Positions 55,341 to 64,000 of a stretch of 64,000 bases of DNA are shown in pieces. The notes under the pieces are model-generated. The model ran no database searches. It was given only the letters and a program-made list of their open reading frames with translations, and was not told the origin of the DNA. The DNA lies in NCBI GenBank assembly GCA_014529385.2, contig CM043971.1:88925340-88989339 (forward strand), read 5' to 3'. Made by a program: the position numbers and the translations under genes. This stretch comes from Adiantum capillus-veneris. Taxonomy: Eukaryota; Streptophyta; Polypodiopsida; Polypodiales; Pteridaceae. The stretch's first letter is position 1. Each line of letters opens with the position of its first letter.

Positions 55341-56350
55341 TAATGCTGATGTTGATGTAGAATGGGCTTTTAGTGCAGAGTGCACTTACGATCCTGTTGT
55401 CCATGATGCATGCATGTCAGTTGCTGCAGATTTACATGTGTAGTATTTCGACAGTGGTGCTACAAAGCACATTACCTCACATCGTGAATTGTTCACCTCT
55501 CTTGAGGACCTGTCCCTCATGGGAATTTAGTCACTTGTGCCAACAATGCCTCTTATCCGGTTCAAGGATTTGGAAAGATTGTGCTTACTGCTGCTAATGG
55601 CAGTTCTTTCACACTTGTTGATGCACTTAATGTATCTGGGATCAAGAAGAATCTTTTGTTTGTATTTGTACTTGCTAGACTTGGACTTGTAGTCAACTTT
55701 GTGGATGACAGATGTATAGTTCATGATCTCAATTTTGGTGATGAAATTGTTCCATCTGGGCTAATGTGTTGTGGGTTGTATAAGCTCACTTTGTATGACA
55801 ACTGTTGACAAAATTTTGCAAATGCAGTTGCACATTCAAGGGCTATTTCAGATGCAAAACTTTGGCATGCACGTTTTGGTCATCTGAATTTTGCCAGTAT
55901 GCTGCGTTTTCAAAAATCTGATATGGTTGCTTCTTTGCTGCCTCTTGAAGCACCTGTCAAACATGTTTGTGAAGGTTGTATTTTGGGTAAGATGCAGCGT
56001 TCTAGGTTTCCAAAGGATGGTTCAGTTCGGGCCACATGCAGGTTGCTTGTGCATGGTGATGTTTGCGGGCCCATGTAAACTCCATCCTTGGGCAATTACC
56101 TTTAATTTGTGACTTTCATTGATGATTACTCCAGGCATGCATGGGTATTTTCGCTTAAAGCAAAGTCCGAATATTTTATGTGCTTCAAACAATTTTTGGC
56201 TATGGCTGAAAATGTCTCAAAATGTACTATGGGCACCCTCTGTTCCGATCATGGGGGGGAGTATATGTCTCATGAATTCAATGCATTTCTGGCTAGTCGT
56301 GGGATAAAACACCAATGTACAGTGCCTTATACACCTCAGTAAAATGGTGT
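55341..56350 (+). pseudogene. A3 protease and integrase core
   Basis: Protease YFDSGATKHITSHRELFTSL at 55445-55503 preceded by TAG in place of Trp. Then LTAANGSSFTLVDALNV, WHARFGHLNFASMLRFQKSD, FIDDYSRHAWVFSLKAKS and CSDHGGEYMSHEF with the catalytic Asp kept. Stops at about 55806, 56076, 56107 and 56341. The last falls in PQ-NGVVERKN, where Gln is replaced by TAA. Confidence 0.87.
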
Positions 56351-56366
56351 TGTTGAGAGGAAAAAC

Positions 56367-57473
56367 ATGTCACTTATGGAAATGGCACGATGTATGGTCA
56401 AAAGTCAAGCTTTGCCGCATTCTTTTTGGCTTGAGGCCATCATGTGTGCCACTTATGTACTAAACAGGTATGCTACGAAATCTTTGCAGTCAACTACTCT
56501 ATATGAAGGATGGCATGATAGAAAGCCTTCTATTGAGCACATGCGTGTTTTTTATTGTTTGGTATATGCTTTGGTGCCACAAACACAACGCAGAAAATTG
56601 GATGATAAGTCTATCAAATGTATTTTTGTGTGTTATAGTGCTGAAATCAAAGGTTACAGGTTGTATCTTCCGCAAACAAAATGTATTCTGGTTTCAAGGG
56701 ATGTAGTGTTTGTGGAAGATTCTGCTCAACCCTTGCTGTCATGTACTAGAGACGGTAATGTAAGCTCACAGGACATTTATGACACTTTGTTGCCTCTTTT
56801 CAGTGGTGGAAATACGAATGTAAGTTCTAATGAGGAAAATGTACAGCCTATGGAGGTTTTTAAAAATGTTACAGATCATCCTATTACTGATGCAGATGTA
56901 CATGATGTACTTGATGAGGGAAGGGCTGAAAATGAGCAGGCTAGAGGTATGCCAAAATGGCTGGTGTACACTTTGCATGACAGTAAATTGGATGCACCTT
57001 TGTCTAGTCGTACTCCTTCAGGCTCTCACCATGTATCTTATGCATTAGATTGTTATGCTTTGGCTATGTCTAGCTTACATGATGTTGAGGAGCCTCTGTC
57101 TTTTGATGAAGCACAGAATTCAGAAAATTGGATGGCTGCCATGCAATCAGAATATGATGCACTTATAGAAAATGACACATGGACTTTATGTGACTTGCCT
57201 CCCGGCAAAAAGGCCATTGGTACGAAGTGGGTTTACAAGTTGAAACACAAGCCGGATGGTGAGATCGATTGCCATAAGGCTCGACTTGTTGCAAAGGGTT
57301 ATGCACAGCAGAAAGGCATAGATTATGAAGAGACTTTTGCCCCCACTTGTCGTATGACTACTATGCGTTTTCTATGTGCATTGGCAGCTCATTTTTGTTG
57401 GGATGTACATCAATCACACATTGTTACTGCTTTCTTGAATGGTGACATATTTGAAGAAGTTTATGTAGCATAG
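56367..57473 (+). pseudogene. A3 integrase C-terminus and RT N-terminal part
   Basis: Open for 368 codons: MARCMVKSQALPHSFWLEAI, HDRKPSIEHMRVFYCLVYAL, a linker not present in A2 (about 56850-56960, ending PKWLVYTLHDSKLDAP), then NDTWTLCDLPPGKKAIGTKW, AKGYAQQKGIDYEETFAPTC and TAFLNGDIFEEVYVA. It stops at a TAG where A2 reads Gln. Confidence 0.9.
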
Positions 57474-57475
57474 CC

Positions 57476-58480
57476 TTGCGGTTTTGTCAAGAAAGGACAG
57501 AGGACAAAGTGTGCAAATGTAACAAGGTTTTGTATGGGTTGAAGCAATCTTTTCATGCTTGGTATGAGAAAGCTGACACTCATTTTGTCAAAGGAGGCTT
57601 TTGTAATAGTCCAACAGAAAGCACATTGTATGTAAATCGTGAGGGTGATGTACTTCTCATTGTGGTTCTTTGTGTAGATGATTTGTTGATCATTGGACCA
57701 AATGAAAGACATATTGCTGAATTTAAGGCTGATATGGATGCTACTTTCAAGATGAAAGATTTGGGTTTGTTGTATCATTATTTGGGCATACAGTTTAAGC
57801 AGTGTGATGGTGGTATTGCTTTGTGTCAGAAAAGTTTAAGCAATGTGATGGTGGTATTGCTTTGTGTCAGAAAAGTTACATAGAGACATTGCTATGTAAG
57901 TTTGGACTTGAGGATTGCAAACCTATTGCCACTCCCATGGAAACAGGTTTGAAGTTGAGTCTACATGATGTTGGCGATCTTGTTGATGTCACTCTTTACC
58001 AAACTGCTGTTGGTTGTCTCATTTATGTATGCAACACGAGGCCAGATATTCAGTTTGTAGTCTCACAGGTCAACAGATTTATGCATAGCCCAGGGTCTAA
58101 GCATTGGCAGGCTGTCAAGAGGAAGAAGCGACCTACAGATGCCACTTCGAGTTGTGAGGCTGAGTACTGAACATTCTCCACAGCTATGGTTGAGTGTGTA
58201 TGGCTCAGACGCCTTATGGCTGATTTGGGTGTTGGACAGTACACTGACAATCAAAGCACATTGGCAGTTGCAAGGAGCCCAGGTTTTCATGCTCGCACAA
58301 AGCACATTGAGGTGCATTACCACTATGTCAAGGAGAGGCTCCCAGCAGGAGAGATCAGCTTGGCTTATGTGCCAACACACGACAACCTTGTAGATCTTTT
58401 CACAGGCATTGTCTCATGAGAAGCTCGAAGCTTTCCGCAAAGCTTTGGGCTTACTCCCCTTTATGGACTGGTCATATCCT
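57476..58480 (+). pseudogene. A3 RT C-terminal half and RNase H, rearranged
   Basis: LIVVLCVDDLLIIGPNERHI near 57656-57715 has Cys for Tyr in the YVDD box. A 41-bp tandem duplication (57792-57832 and 57833-57873) shifts the frame. Near 58115 about 180 bp of RNase H, including its first catalytic Asp, is missing, joining QAVK to KKRPTDATSSCEAEY. The tail keeps ARTKHIEVHYHYVKERLPAG and another frameshift precedes the C-terminus LEAFRKALGLLPF-like end. Confidence 0.87.
57792..57873 (+). repeat. 41-bp tandem duplication in the A3 RT
   Basis: AGTTTAAGCAGTGTGATGG ... GTGTCAGAAA occurs twice head to tail with one difference. The length is not a multiple of three. Confidence 0.92.
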
Positions 58481-58545
58481 CAGGGCATGGCACTTCCCTT
58501 TACTCATGTGCCAGCTCTCATTCATCGCATCACTCCAGGGCGATT

Positions 58546-58772
58546 TGTTACCATATACATGTGGTAGTGATGTGTGTGAACACACTAGGACCGTCGGGGC
58601 ATTTTTTCCCTCTTTAGGAGGTTTTTTTCGCCATGCATTGTATATATGCCCATCACTCTAGGGCTATCCATCTTTCCATTGCACACCAAGTAACACACTC
58701 TCTATTGTGTGCCTTGAGATTCCTTCGTCTTCTCCAAGATGTGTGTGTTTCTATGCAACCCTAATTCCAACC
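58546..58772 (+). repeat. A3 3' LTR
   Basis: 227 bp from TGTTACCATATACATGTGG to ATTCCAAC plus a mutated last base (C for A), followed by TGAAA. Confidence 0.92.
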
Positions 58773-58777
58773 TGAAA

Positions 58778-59720
58778 CTCCAAATTGGACCAAAATTGGT
58801 GGGTAGGCTATTCATGAGGTGGGGAACCAGCCTAAGTGAAAAATATAGAAAAAGTTGAAAAATGAGCATCTTGAGGAAAAAATCATGTTTTTTTTCCAAA
58901 TATTCCAAAAAAGGTTTGGTGCTCATTCCTGATTGTTTTTTAAGCTTAGTGGTCTTTTTAGATCAAGATTTGGACTGTTTTGGTGGCTTTTATAATCAAA
59001 ATAGTGTCTTTTCATGTTCTAAAAGTGTTACGAGAGTAGGAGGTCATTTTGGACTCCAAATTTCACAAAATTTGACAAATAAGGTATACAAAGAGTGGGG
59101 AACTCAGTGAACTCAACAAAATTGAAAAAAGTTGAAAAAAAAAACCTTTGAGAAAAAATTCATGTGTTTTTCCTAACCATTTGCTTCAAGGGTCAGAACT
59201 TGACAAGACTTGGTGACCTTGTTGTGCATGTCTTGTACATTGCATTGACCAAGTTTGGGCCAAAAATACCCAACACAGCTCAAGTTACAAGCAATTTTCT
59301 ATTGCAAGTGAAAACTACTTTTCACTAAAAAGGTCATAACTTTCTTATACGGACTCTGATTCCAAAACTTTTTTCATCAAAATGTAGCTTGGAAGCAGAC
59401 CTACAGATCTTACAGTAAAGCTTGGGCCTAAAAAATACACATGGCAACCTGTTAGCTCAATGGTTCAAAAAGTAATCATTTAAGGCCTCAAAATCCTATT
59501 TTTGTTCAAGGGTGTCTGAAACTAGCTTTTTGGTAGTTATGGGAGAAAGCGGTCAAATAAGACTTAGGAACAAATCAGAGTTGGGTTTTCCAATTGAATA
59601 CTTTTTTTTCAATCCTGGCCACTTGGAATAATTGAGATAAGACCTTAGGAACAAACCAGATTTGGGATTTCCAACACAACATTCCTGGAAACATACCATT
59701 CAAGAGCTGACAACTGCAAC
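58778..59720. repeat. Decayed tandem array, right part
   Basis: Continues the array left of A3: CCAAAATTGG(T) near 58790, GAGGAAAAAATCATGTTTTT at 58873-58898, TTGACAAATAAGG, GGGGAACTCAG and GAGAAAAAATTCATGTGTTT near 59148. Motif spacing across the (removed) insertion stays near 280 bp. Beyond 59200 the pattern fades. Confidence 0.5.
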
Positions 59721-59973
59721 TTGAAAGAAGAGCTGATTTTGCGGGTTGTCTTAACATTTTTTATTGTTTGAAATCATACACAGATTTCACATAGTTTCTA
59801 GACAAGAACACAAGATTCAAAGGAGTTCAACAGCTTTTGGAAAAGTTGAAAAGCGTTTTTGGAATTTTTGGAGAGAGCGTTAATAGGTGACAAGTTCGAT
59901 TTGTGCAAACACTCAATTTGTGTTGATTTCATTATTTTAAGATCTGGTAATTTGTATAATTTGAAGGCTAGAT

Positions 59974-60068
<95 letters not shown>

Positions 60069-60230
60069 ATAGTAGAGTCTCACTAGATAAGAGAATCAAT
60101 CAAGAACTTATAGCAAAGCCTATGGGGAGCCTCTGGAAGTCCTAGGCCCTATCATCAAGGACTATGTGTCTGATACAACTTCACAGTCTTTTAGTTTCTA
60201 TAAAATGGCTTCTGATCTATGCAAGTAAGG
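59721..60230. other. Unassigned sequence with long (AG)n
   Basis: (AG)n of about 91 bp at 59974-60064. No gene seen. Confidence 0.6.
59974..60064. repeat. (AG)n microsatellite, about 91 bp
   Basis: The longest uninterrupted dinucleotide run in the window. Confidence 0.96.
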
Positions 60231-60249
60231 ACATGAGATAGCTAGTTCT

Positions 60250-60790
60250 AGTAGAGTGCCACTGAAGGTGGTGTATTACAACATGACCTTAGTTTACCGA
60301 TTTGACAACCAATTTGGGGCAAGGATCTATGCAAATCCATATAGTCACTTTGATTGTTGAATTGATGATCATCAGATGGGATTTATTGAAGAGCTAGTTA
60401 TGAGGTATCTAAATGATAGATATTTGGATCGCATTGGTGTTACTTTTAGAGTGGTAGAGAATCCAAACCTAGTAGACAACCTAAGATGAGTGGTAGATGA
60501 AAACCGAAGAGATGCAGTGCCTAAATCATGGCCATTGCCATCTTGAAAACATCTCATGCAAATCCATTCCTTGAAAAAAAACATGCCTTGACAGATGATA
60601 CATCCATAACTCTCTATTGGACATCCATTAGGAGAAATTATCAACAAGTATAGAGGTAATTCCATTGGATATGAGATGGTCACGAAAGAGAAGATCCTAT
60701 ATGTTTTTGCTTCAATAGCTACTACAGAGGCTATGTTGATCTTAGACAAGTTTGGATACCAATTTGAAGTAGTATTAAGAAAGGATTTTT
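60250..60790 (+). pseudogene. Unrecognised decayed coding-like stretch
   Basis: One frame reads SSRVPLKVVYYNMTLVYRFD, NQFGARIYANPYSHFD, stop, GFIEELVMRYLNDRYLDRIG, VTFRVVENPNLVDNLR, stop, then in other frames NKYRGNSIGYEMVTKEKILY and FASIATTEAMLILDKFGYQF. It resembles protein sequence in composition but matches nothing I know. VPLKVV recurs in the gypsy G5 sequence at 63160, so the two may belong to one element type. Confidence 0.4.
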
Positions 60791-60935
60791 AAAAATTTTG
60801 ATATCTCCTTGCACTACTCATGGCTTTACCTTGGGGGGGGGGGTCACTACATGTAAACCCTCCGTATCTTGTGCATTCAAGGCATGTCAAAAAGAAATTC
60901 CTTACCTATAGATTTTACATGAATATAAGAATCAA

Positions 60936-61113
60936 GAAGATTCTAGAAGCTCAAGAATGTTCTAGAAGTATATGGAAAGGTCTCGAGTTAGCTAGAAGAA
61001 TCTAGAAACATCTAGAAGCTTGAGGAAGAACCTAGAAGGTTCTAGAAGAAATAGGAGTTTCTAGAAGGTAGAACTTAGAATGCTTTTAACCTCCTTAGGT
61101 TTGAATATAAATA
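60936..61113 (+). promoter_or_regulatory. Heat-shock-element cluster with TATA box
   Basis: Three perfect GAAnnTTCnnGAA trimers at 60936-60948, 60955-60967 and 61035-61047, plus further TCTAGAA half-sites between and after them. A TATAAATA box lies at 61106-61113. Spacing and order (heat-shock elements 60-170 bp before the TATA box) are those of a heat-inducible plant promoter. It lies in front of the gypsy G5 gag and may be its 5' LTR promoter. Confidence 0.6.
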
Positions 61114-61346
61114 GGGGTCTTGGGCAATATGCCCCTCAGTCCTACCAACACCGATTGTGAAGCTCTTTCAAGATGAGCCTTCTTCTAGACCTCATCTTGC
61201 ATCAAACCTTATCCTTTCAAAATCAAGTCTTCTATTATTGTGGGATTTGAGTGATTGATCAATTGGCCATACCTAGTTCTCTTTGTGTAAGCCTAGAGTC
61301 AAGAACTTTAAAAGCTATAACTAGAGTTGTTGAAACACCAACATAG

Positions 61347-63190
61347 ATGAGAGAAGAACCGAGCATTAGAAGAGTAGATTCTACCACAACAACAACCATA
61401 GTGGAGGATACTCATCTAGAGAGAACTGGAGATAGAGGTGGCTTTACACCCATTACAGTGTCATCTATGCCACACCTTACCAAACAAGTACTACCAAATG
61501 TGACTACTAGAGAAGTATTGAGAGCACCATCACCTATAGTGTAATGTATGAGGGTACTTTCCTAGGAGCTTCGGGAGTGTTGAGATTTTTTTTTGAGCTG
61601 CATGTGTCCATCTTAAGTCGCAAAATGCATGGCATCAAATTATAATGGATCAGGGGATCCCCACGCATATTTCACATCATTTAAGCACGTGTTGAGAGCT
61701 GAGCACGTCACAAATTTCCACATTTAGTTTGAAAGTTTTAGATTAACTTTGGAAGGCACCACTCTTACATGGCTCCAGCCTTTGAAATAGAAAGACTATG
61801 GAAACATAGAAGCACTATTGCAAGACTTTGTGGAGGAGTTTTCCATGCAAGAGATTAAGCACAATATAGTTTCACAAATCCATTCTTTCAAGCAAAAAGA
61901 TAATGAGAGAGTATGACAGGCTTTGTTGCAATTCAAACAGTATATGAAGAGATGTCTACCACGAGAGAAGCCCCAGGAGGATAGGCAGGTAGTGTTGTTC
62001 ATTGAGGGGATCAAGAACAAGCACCTCAAGAAGCATTTTCACTTGAAAAAGTGTGTGACATTAGATGAGGTAATGTGAGGGAAGCTATCTATTTAGTAGA
62101 CAGTTGCATGACCTACAAAGAGGTATCAAAAAATGTGGATATAACTTTGGATGACTCACGAGCTACAGTTAGTGATGTAAATATAGTGCGGACAACATCA
62201 ATATAGCAACAAGTGAAAATGGATCATCTTGTAGATGAACATATGAAGAGAATGGATCAGACCTTGAGAGTCCAAAACCATAGAATACCACCATTAGGAC
62301 ATTGCTTTATATGTGGAGGAGATCATTCGACGACCCATCAATGTCCAGTGTTTCCACAACATCATCCTAGATAGAAGTGGTGTGCCATTGAGAATAAGTG
62401 GACAAATCATACCACTAAGAAATGTTACTACAATAGGGGTCAAGTTAGGAAAAGTACTTCTCAGCCTAACCCACCAGTGAATCCTTAGTATCAATTGAAT
62501 AGGCCAGCAGCACCACCGCCAAGATGTGCATCAAGACCAATGAATCCTCAGCTAGGAGTTGAAAGACTGAGACTAGTGTTGGGGTACTAACCACCACTGC
62601 TAGGTAAAGACCAGGTATCTATGAGATATGTGTATCCAGAAAAGAATGCTCAGTACGAATATAGTCATATTACTAAGAGGAAAGCTATGGGTACCACCAT
62701 GCATACAATCCTAACCCACGTGTGGTTATGAAGTCATATGACCATGAGAATATCGCTTCATCCTCTAAAAATTCTCAGTTATTAAGAATAGGGAGTGTAT
62801 CATCAAGCGAAGAGCTTACATTGAGTCACGGAACACTAATGTTCATAACCAATCAAGGGGGGTCTAAAAAAAATGTGTATCCCCAAAGACCATCTACCTA
62901 GAAATCGAGACAACAAAGAACCCTAGGACCTGGTTCAAATTTCAAGGAGACCATTTGGCTAGGAATTGCCCAACTGACTAATCTAATGGTGTAAACAAAG
63001 TTTCTAATGTGACTGGTAATGCTTGTGGACATTGTGGTGTTGTGGAAAAAAACATTTGTATCAAGATTGTCCTCAAAACCCACATAAGGAAGGAAAAGTG
63101 ACGGTGAACATTGTCGAGGTCATGCCCTCTTCAAGTGGTTTTGATTCTGATGAAAAAGTGCCATTGAAGGTGGTAATGAGAGCGCAAGCC
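61347..63190 (+). pseudogene. G5 gag and zinc knuckles
   Basis: The retrotransposon gag core is readable with stops: LTLEGTTLTWLQPLK near 61743, LLQDFVEEFSMQEIKHNIVS, IHSFKQKDNERV, and QVVLFIEGIKNKHLKKHF near 61990-62040. Knuckles follow: LGHCFICGGDHSTTHQCP (62298-62351, C-x2-C-x4-H-x4-C spacing), and near 62935-62975 a second, GDHLARNCPTD, whose first cysteines are lost. Between them is a Pro-rich stretch. Typical capsid-nucleocapsid order of a gypsy gag; not functional in this copy. Confidence 0.65.
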
Positions 63191-63199
63191 AAGTAGAAA

Positions 63200-64000
63200 G
63201 TGGCAAACGAGAAAATTAGTTATGACTCTAACAAATCTAGGAGTGTGAAATTGTCAAATAAATCTATGAGAGATAGATTTAGAGCTCAATATCATAGGAA
63301 GCTAAAGGCTGTTGCAGCAGCTGAGCTGTCACAGGCTCGAGAGCAACCACAACAATCAACAAGATCTTCATCTAGTGAGATACTAGAAGAAATACCCAAA
63401 ATCAAACAAAAGTAGAGCAAAGCAAAGCCAAAGGATGCCAGCTCAGGAAGTTTGGTCCTAGTCGATAAGAAGTTCAAGCCATTGGAAGAAATTTTGAAGG
63501 CTTATGAAGCGAGACTAGACAACATAGACTATGAAGCATCGGTGGATGACTTATCCTAATGCAAAGATGGAAAGAGGGTGGTTTTTGATGTGCAAATTAA
63601 TTGAGGCTGCTCAAGTGCTTATGGAACCTCCACTAGATATTCCAGCTTAGGCTACGACAACACCTCAATCTAAAGAAACAAACAAGAGAAAGGAAGAGAG
63701 TTTAAATGACACGACTAAATAAGAACCGATGAAAGAAGCTCAGGTTTCAGCTAATGATTAGATTGACCAAAAGATCTCAAACGAGCATGGTGAGAAAGAC
63801 AATAAACAAGGATCCAAGATCCTCAAGGGATTGGGAATGTGATTACTTGTGAAGAAGGAGCGGTTGAACACATGGTAGAGAACATAGCAGATGAATCTGT
63901 TTATCATGTGCCTCCTATCATGCCAGAAGTTAAAGGCAATTGGAAGAACTTTCGGATATAGTCAGAAAGGCTAGAGATGAAAATCAAGCATGGGAATTGG
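63200..64000 (+). pseudogene. G5 region downstream of gag, basic and Gln/Ser-rich
   Basis: 63200-63415 is open: MANEKISYDSNKSRSVKLSN, then FRAQYHRKLKAVAAAELSQA and EILEEIPKIKQK, ending at TAG. The text continues in frame with SLVLVDKKFKPLEEILKAYE before decaying. It has no protease motif. It may be the region between gag and protease of a gypsy element. The identity is uncertain. Confidence 0.4.

Larger units (their letters stand above)
48457..58772 (+). mobile_element. Copia element A3 (family A), split by A2 in its 5' LTR
   Basis: The 5' LTR starts TGTTACCATATACATGTGG at 48457, is interrupted at 48614 and resumes at 53899, ending CCAACA at 53964. The 3' LTR is 58546-58772. TGAAA flanks both sides (48452-48456 and 58773-58777). 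Without A2 it is about 5.0 kb. Gag, protease, integrase, RT and RNase H are all present but carry many stops, two short tandem duplications and an RNase H deletion. Part of it predates A2, which landed inside it. Confidence 0.94.
61140..64000 (+). mobile_element. Ty3/gypsy element G5, gag region, running off the window
   Basis: Leader from about 61140, a first frame at 61347 (MREEPSIRRVDSTTTTTIVE), a gag core near 61740-62080, two knuckle-like regions, and basic downstream frames. Orientation follows the TATA box. The right part of the element (protease, RT) lies outside the window and no LTR boundary was found. Many stops. Confidence 0.6.

Overview
The window looks like repeat-dense, AT-rich nuclear DNA of a land plant. 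The evidence is Ty1/copia and Ty3/gypsy LTR retrotransposons with plant-type tRNA-iMet primer sites (TGGTATCAGAGC), L1-type LINEs with the plant RT zinc-finger (zf-RVT) tail, very long (AG)n, (TG)n and (TA)n microsatellites, and one ordinary plant gene of the B12D family. The divergence of the B12D protein and the style of the element proteins would fit a large-genome non-flowering plant such as a fern, but this is an impression and cannot be proved from the sequence. No tRNA, rRNA, CRISPR or bacterial-type operon was found.

Layout. 1-7805: a decayed + strand gypsy element (G1), split in its integrase by a - strand copia element (A1, 4178-7431) with a 5-bp target duplication. 7805-7889: a TG...CA hairpin block followed by a primer-site-like motif. 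10063-13668: two LINE insertions of one family placed almost side by side, each with its own target duplication. 13763-16247: a diverged, 3'-truncated member of the A family (A4). 16250-19770: a - strand gypsy (G2) whose RT is split by a 2.03-kb probable solo LTR. 19.8-28.1 kb: mostly microsatellites and unassigned DNA, with a LINE fragment (23.6-24.0 kb) and a gypsy gag (25.1-25.7 kb). 28.13-29.33 kb: a copia gag and a gypsy gag meeting head to head. 29397-34652: the best-preserved element, copia C, with 322-bp LTRs, TSD TTTGA, and one gag-pol frame broken only by three stops.

34.8-41.6 kb is the least TE-like part. It has three decayed ORFs of an unrecognised family (X1, X2, X3), a 63-bp-arm inverted repeat, a GC-richer Ala-rich stretch, a duplicated palindrome, and the B12D gene at 38807-39058, the only apparently intact host gene. 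43.8-44.5 kb is a 398-bp tandem duplication, and 45.5-45.9 kb a copia RNase H relic (D). 47.3-59.7 kb is a decayed tandem array of about 280-300 bp units. Into it copia A3 (+) inserted, and copia A2 (-) then inserted into the 5' LTR of A3; both target duplications are readable. 60.9-64.0 kb holds a gypsy element (G5) whose leader carries three perfect heat-shock elements ahead of a TATA box, then decayed gag reading frames running off the window.

The genes do not form a pathway. The window records layered insertions. The order that can be read is: G1 before A1; G2 before the solo LTR; the satellite-like array before A3 before A2; and the gypsy gag G3 region before C.
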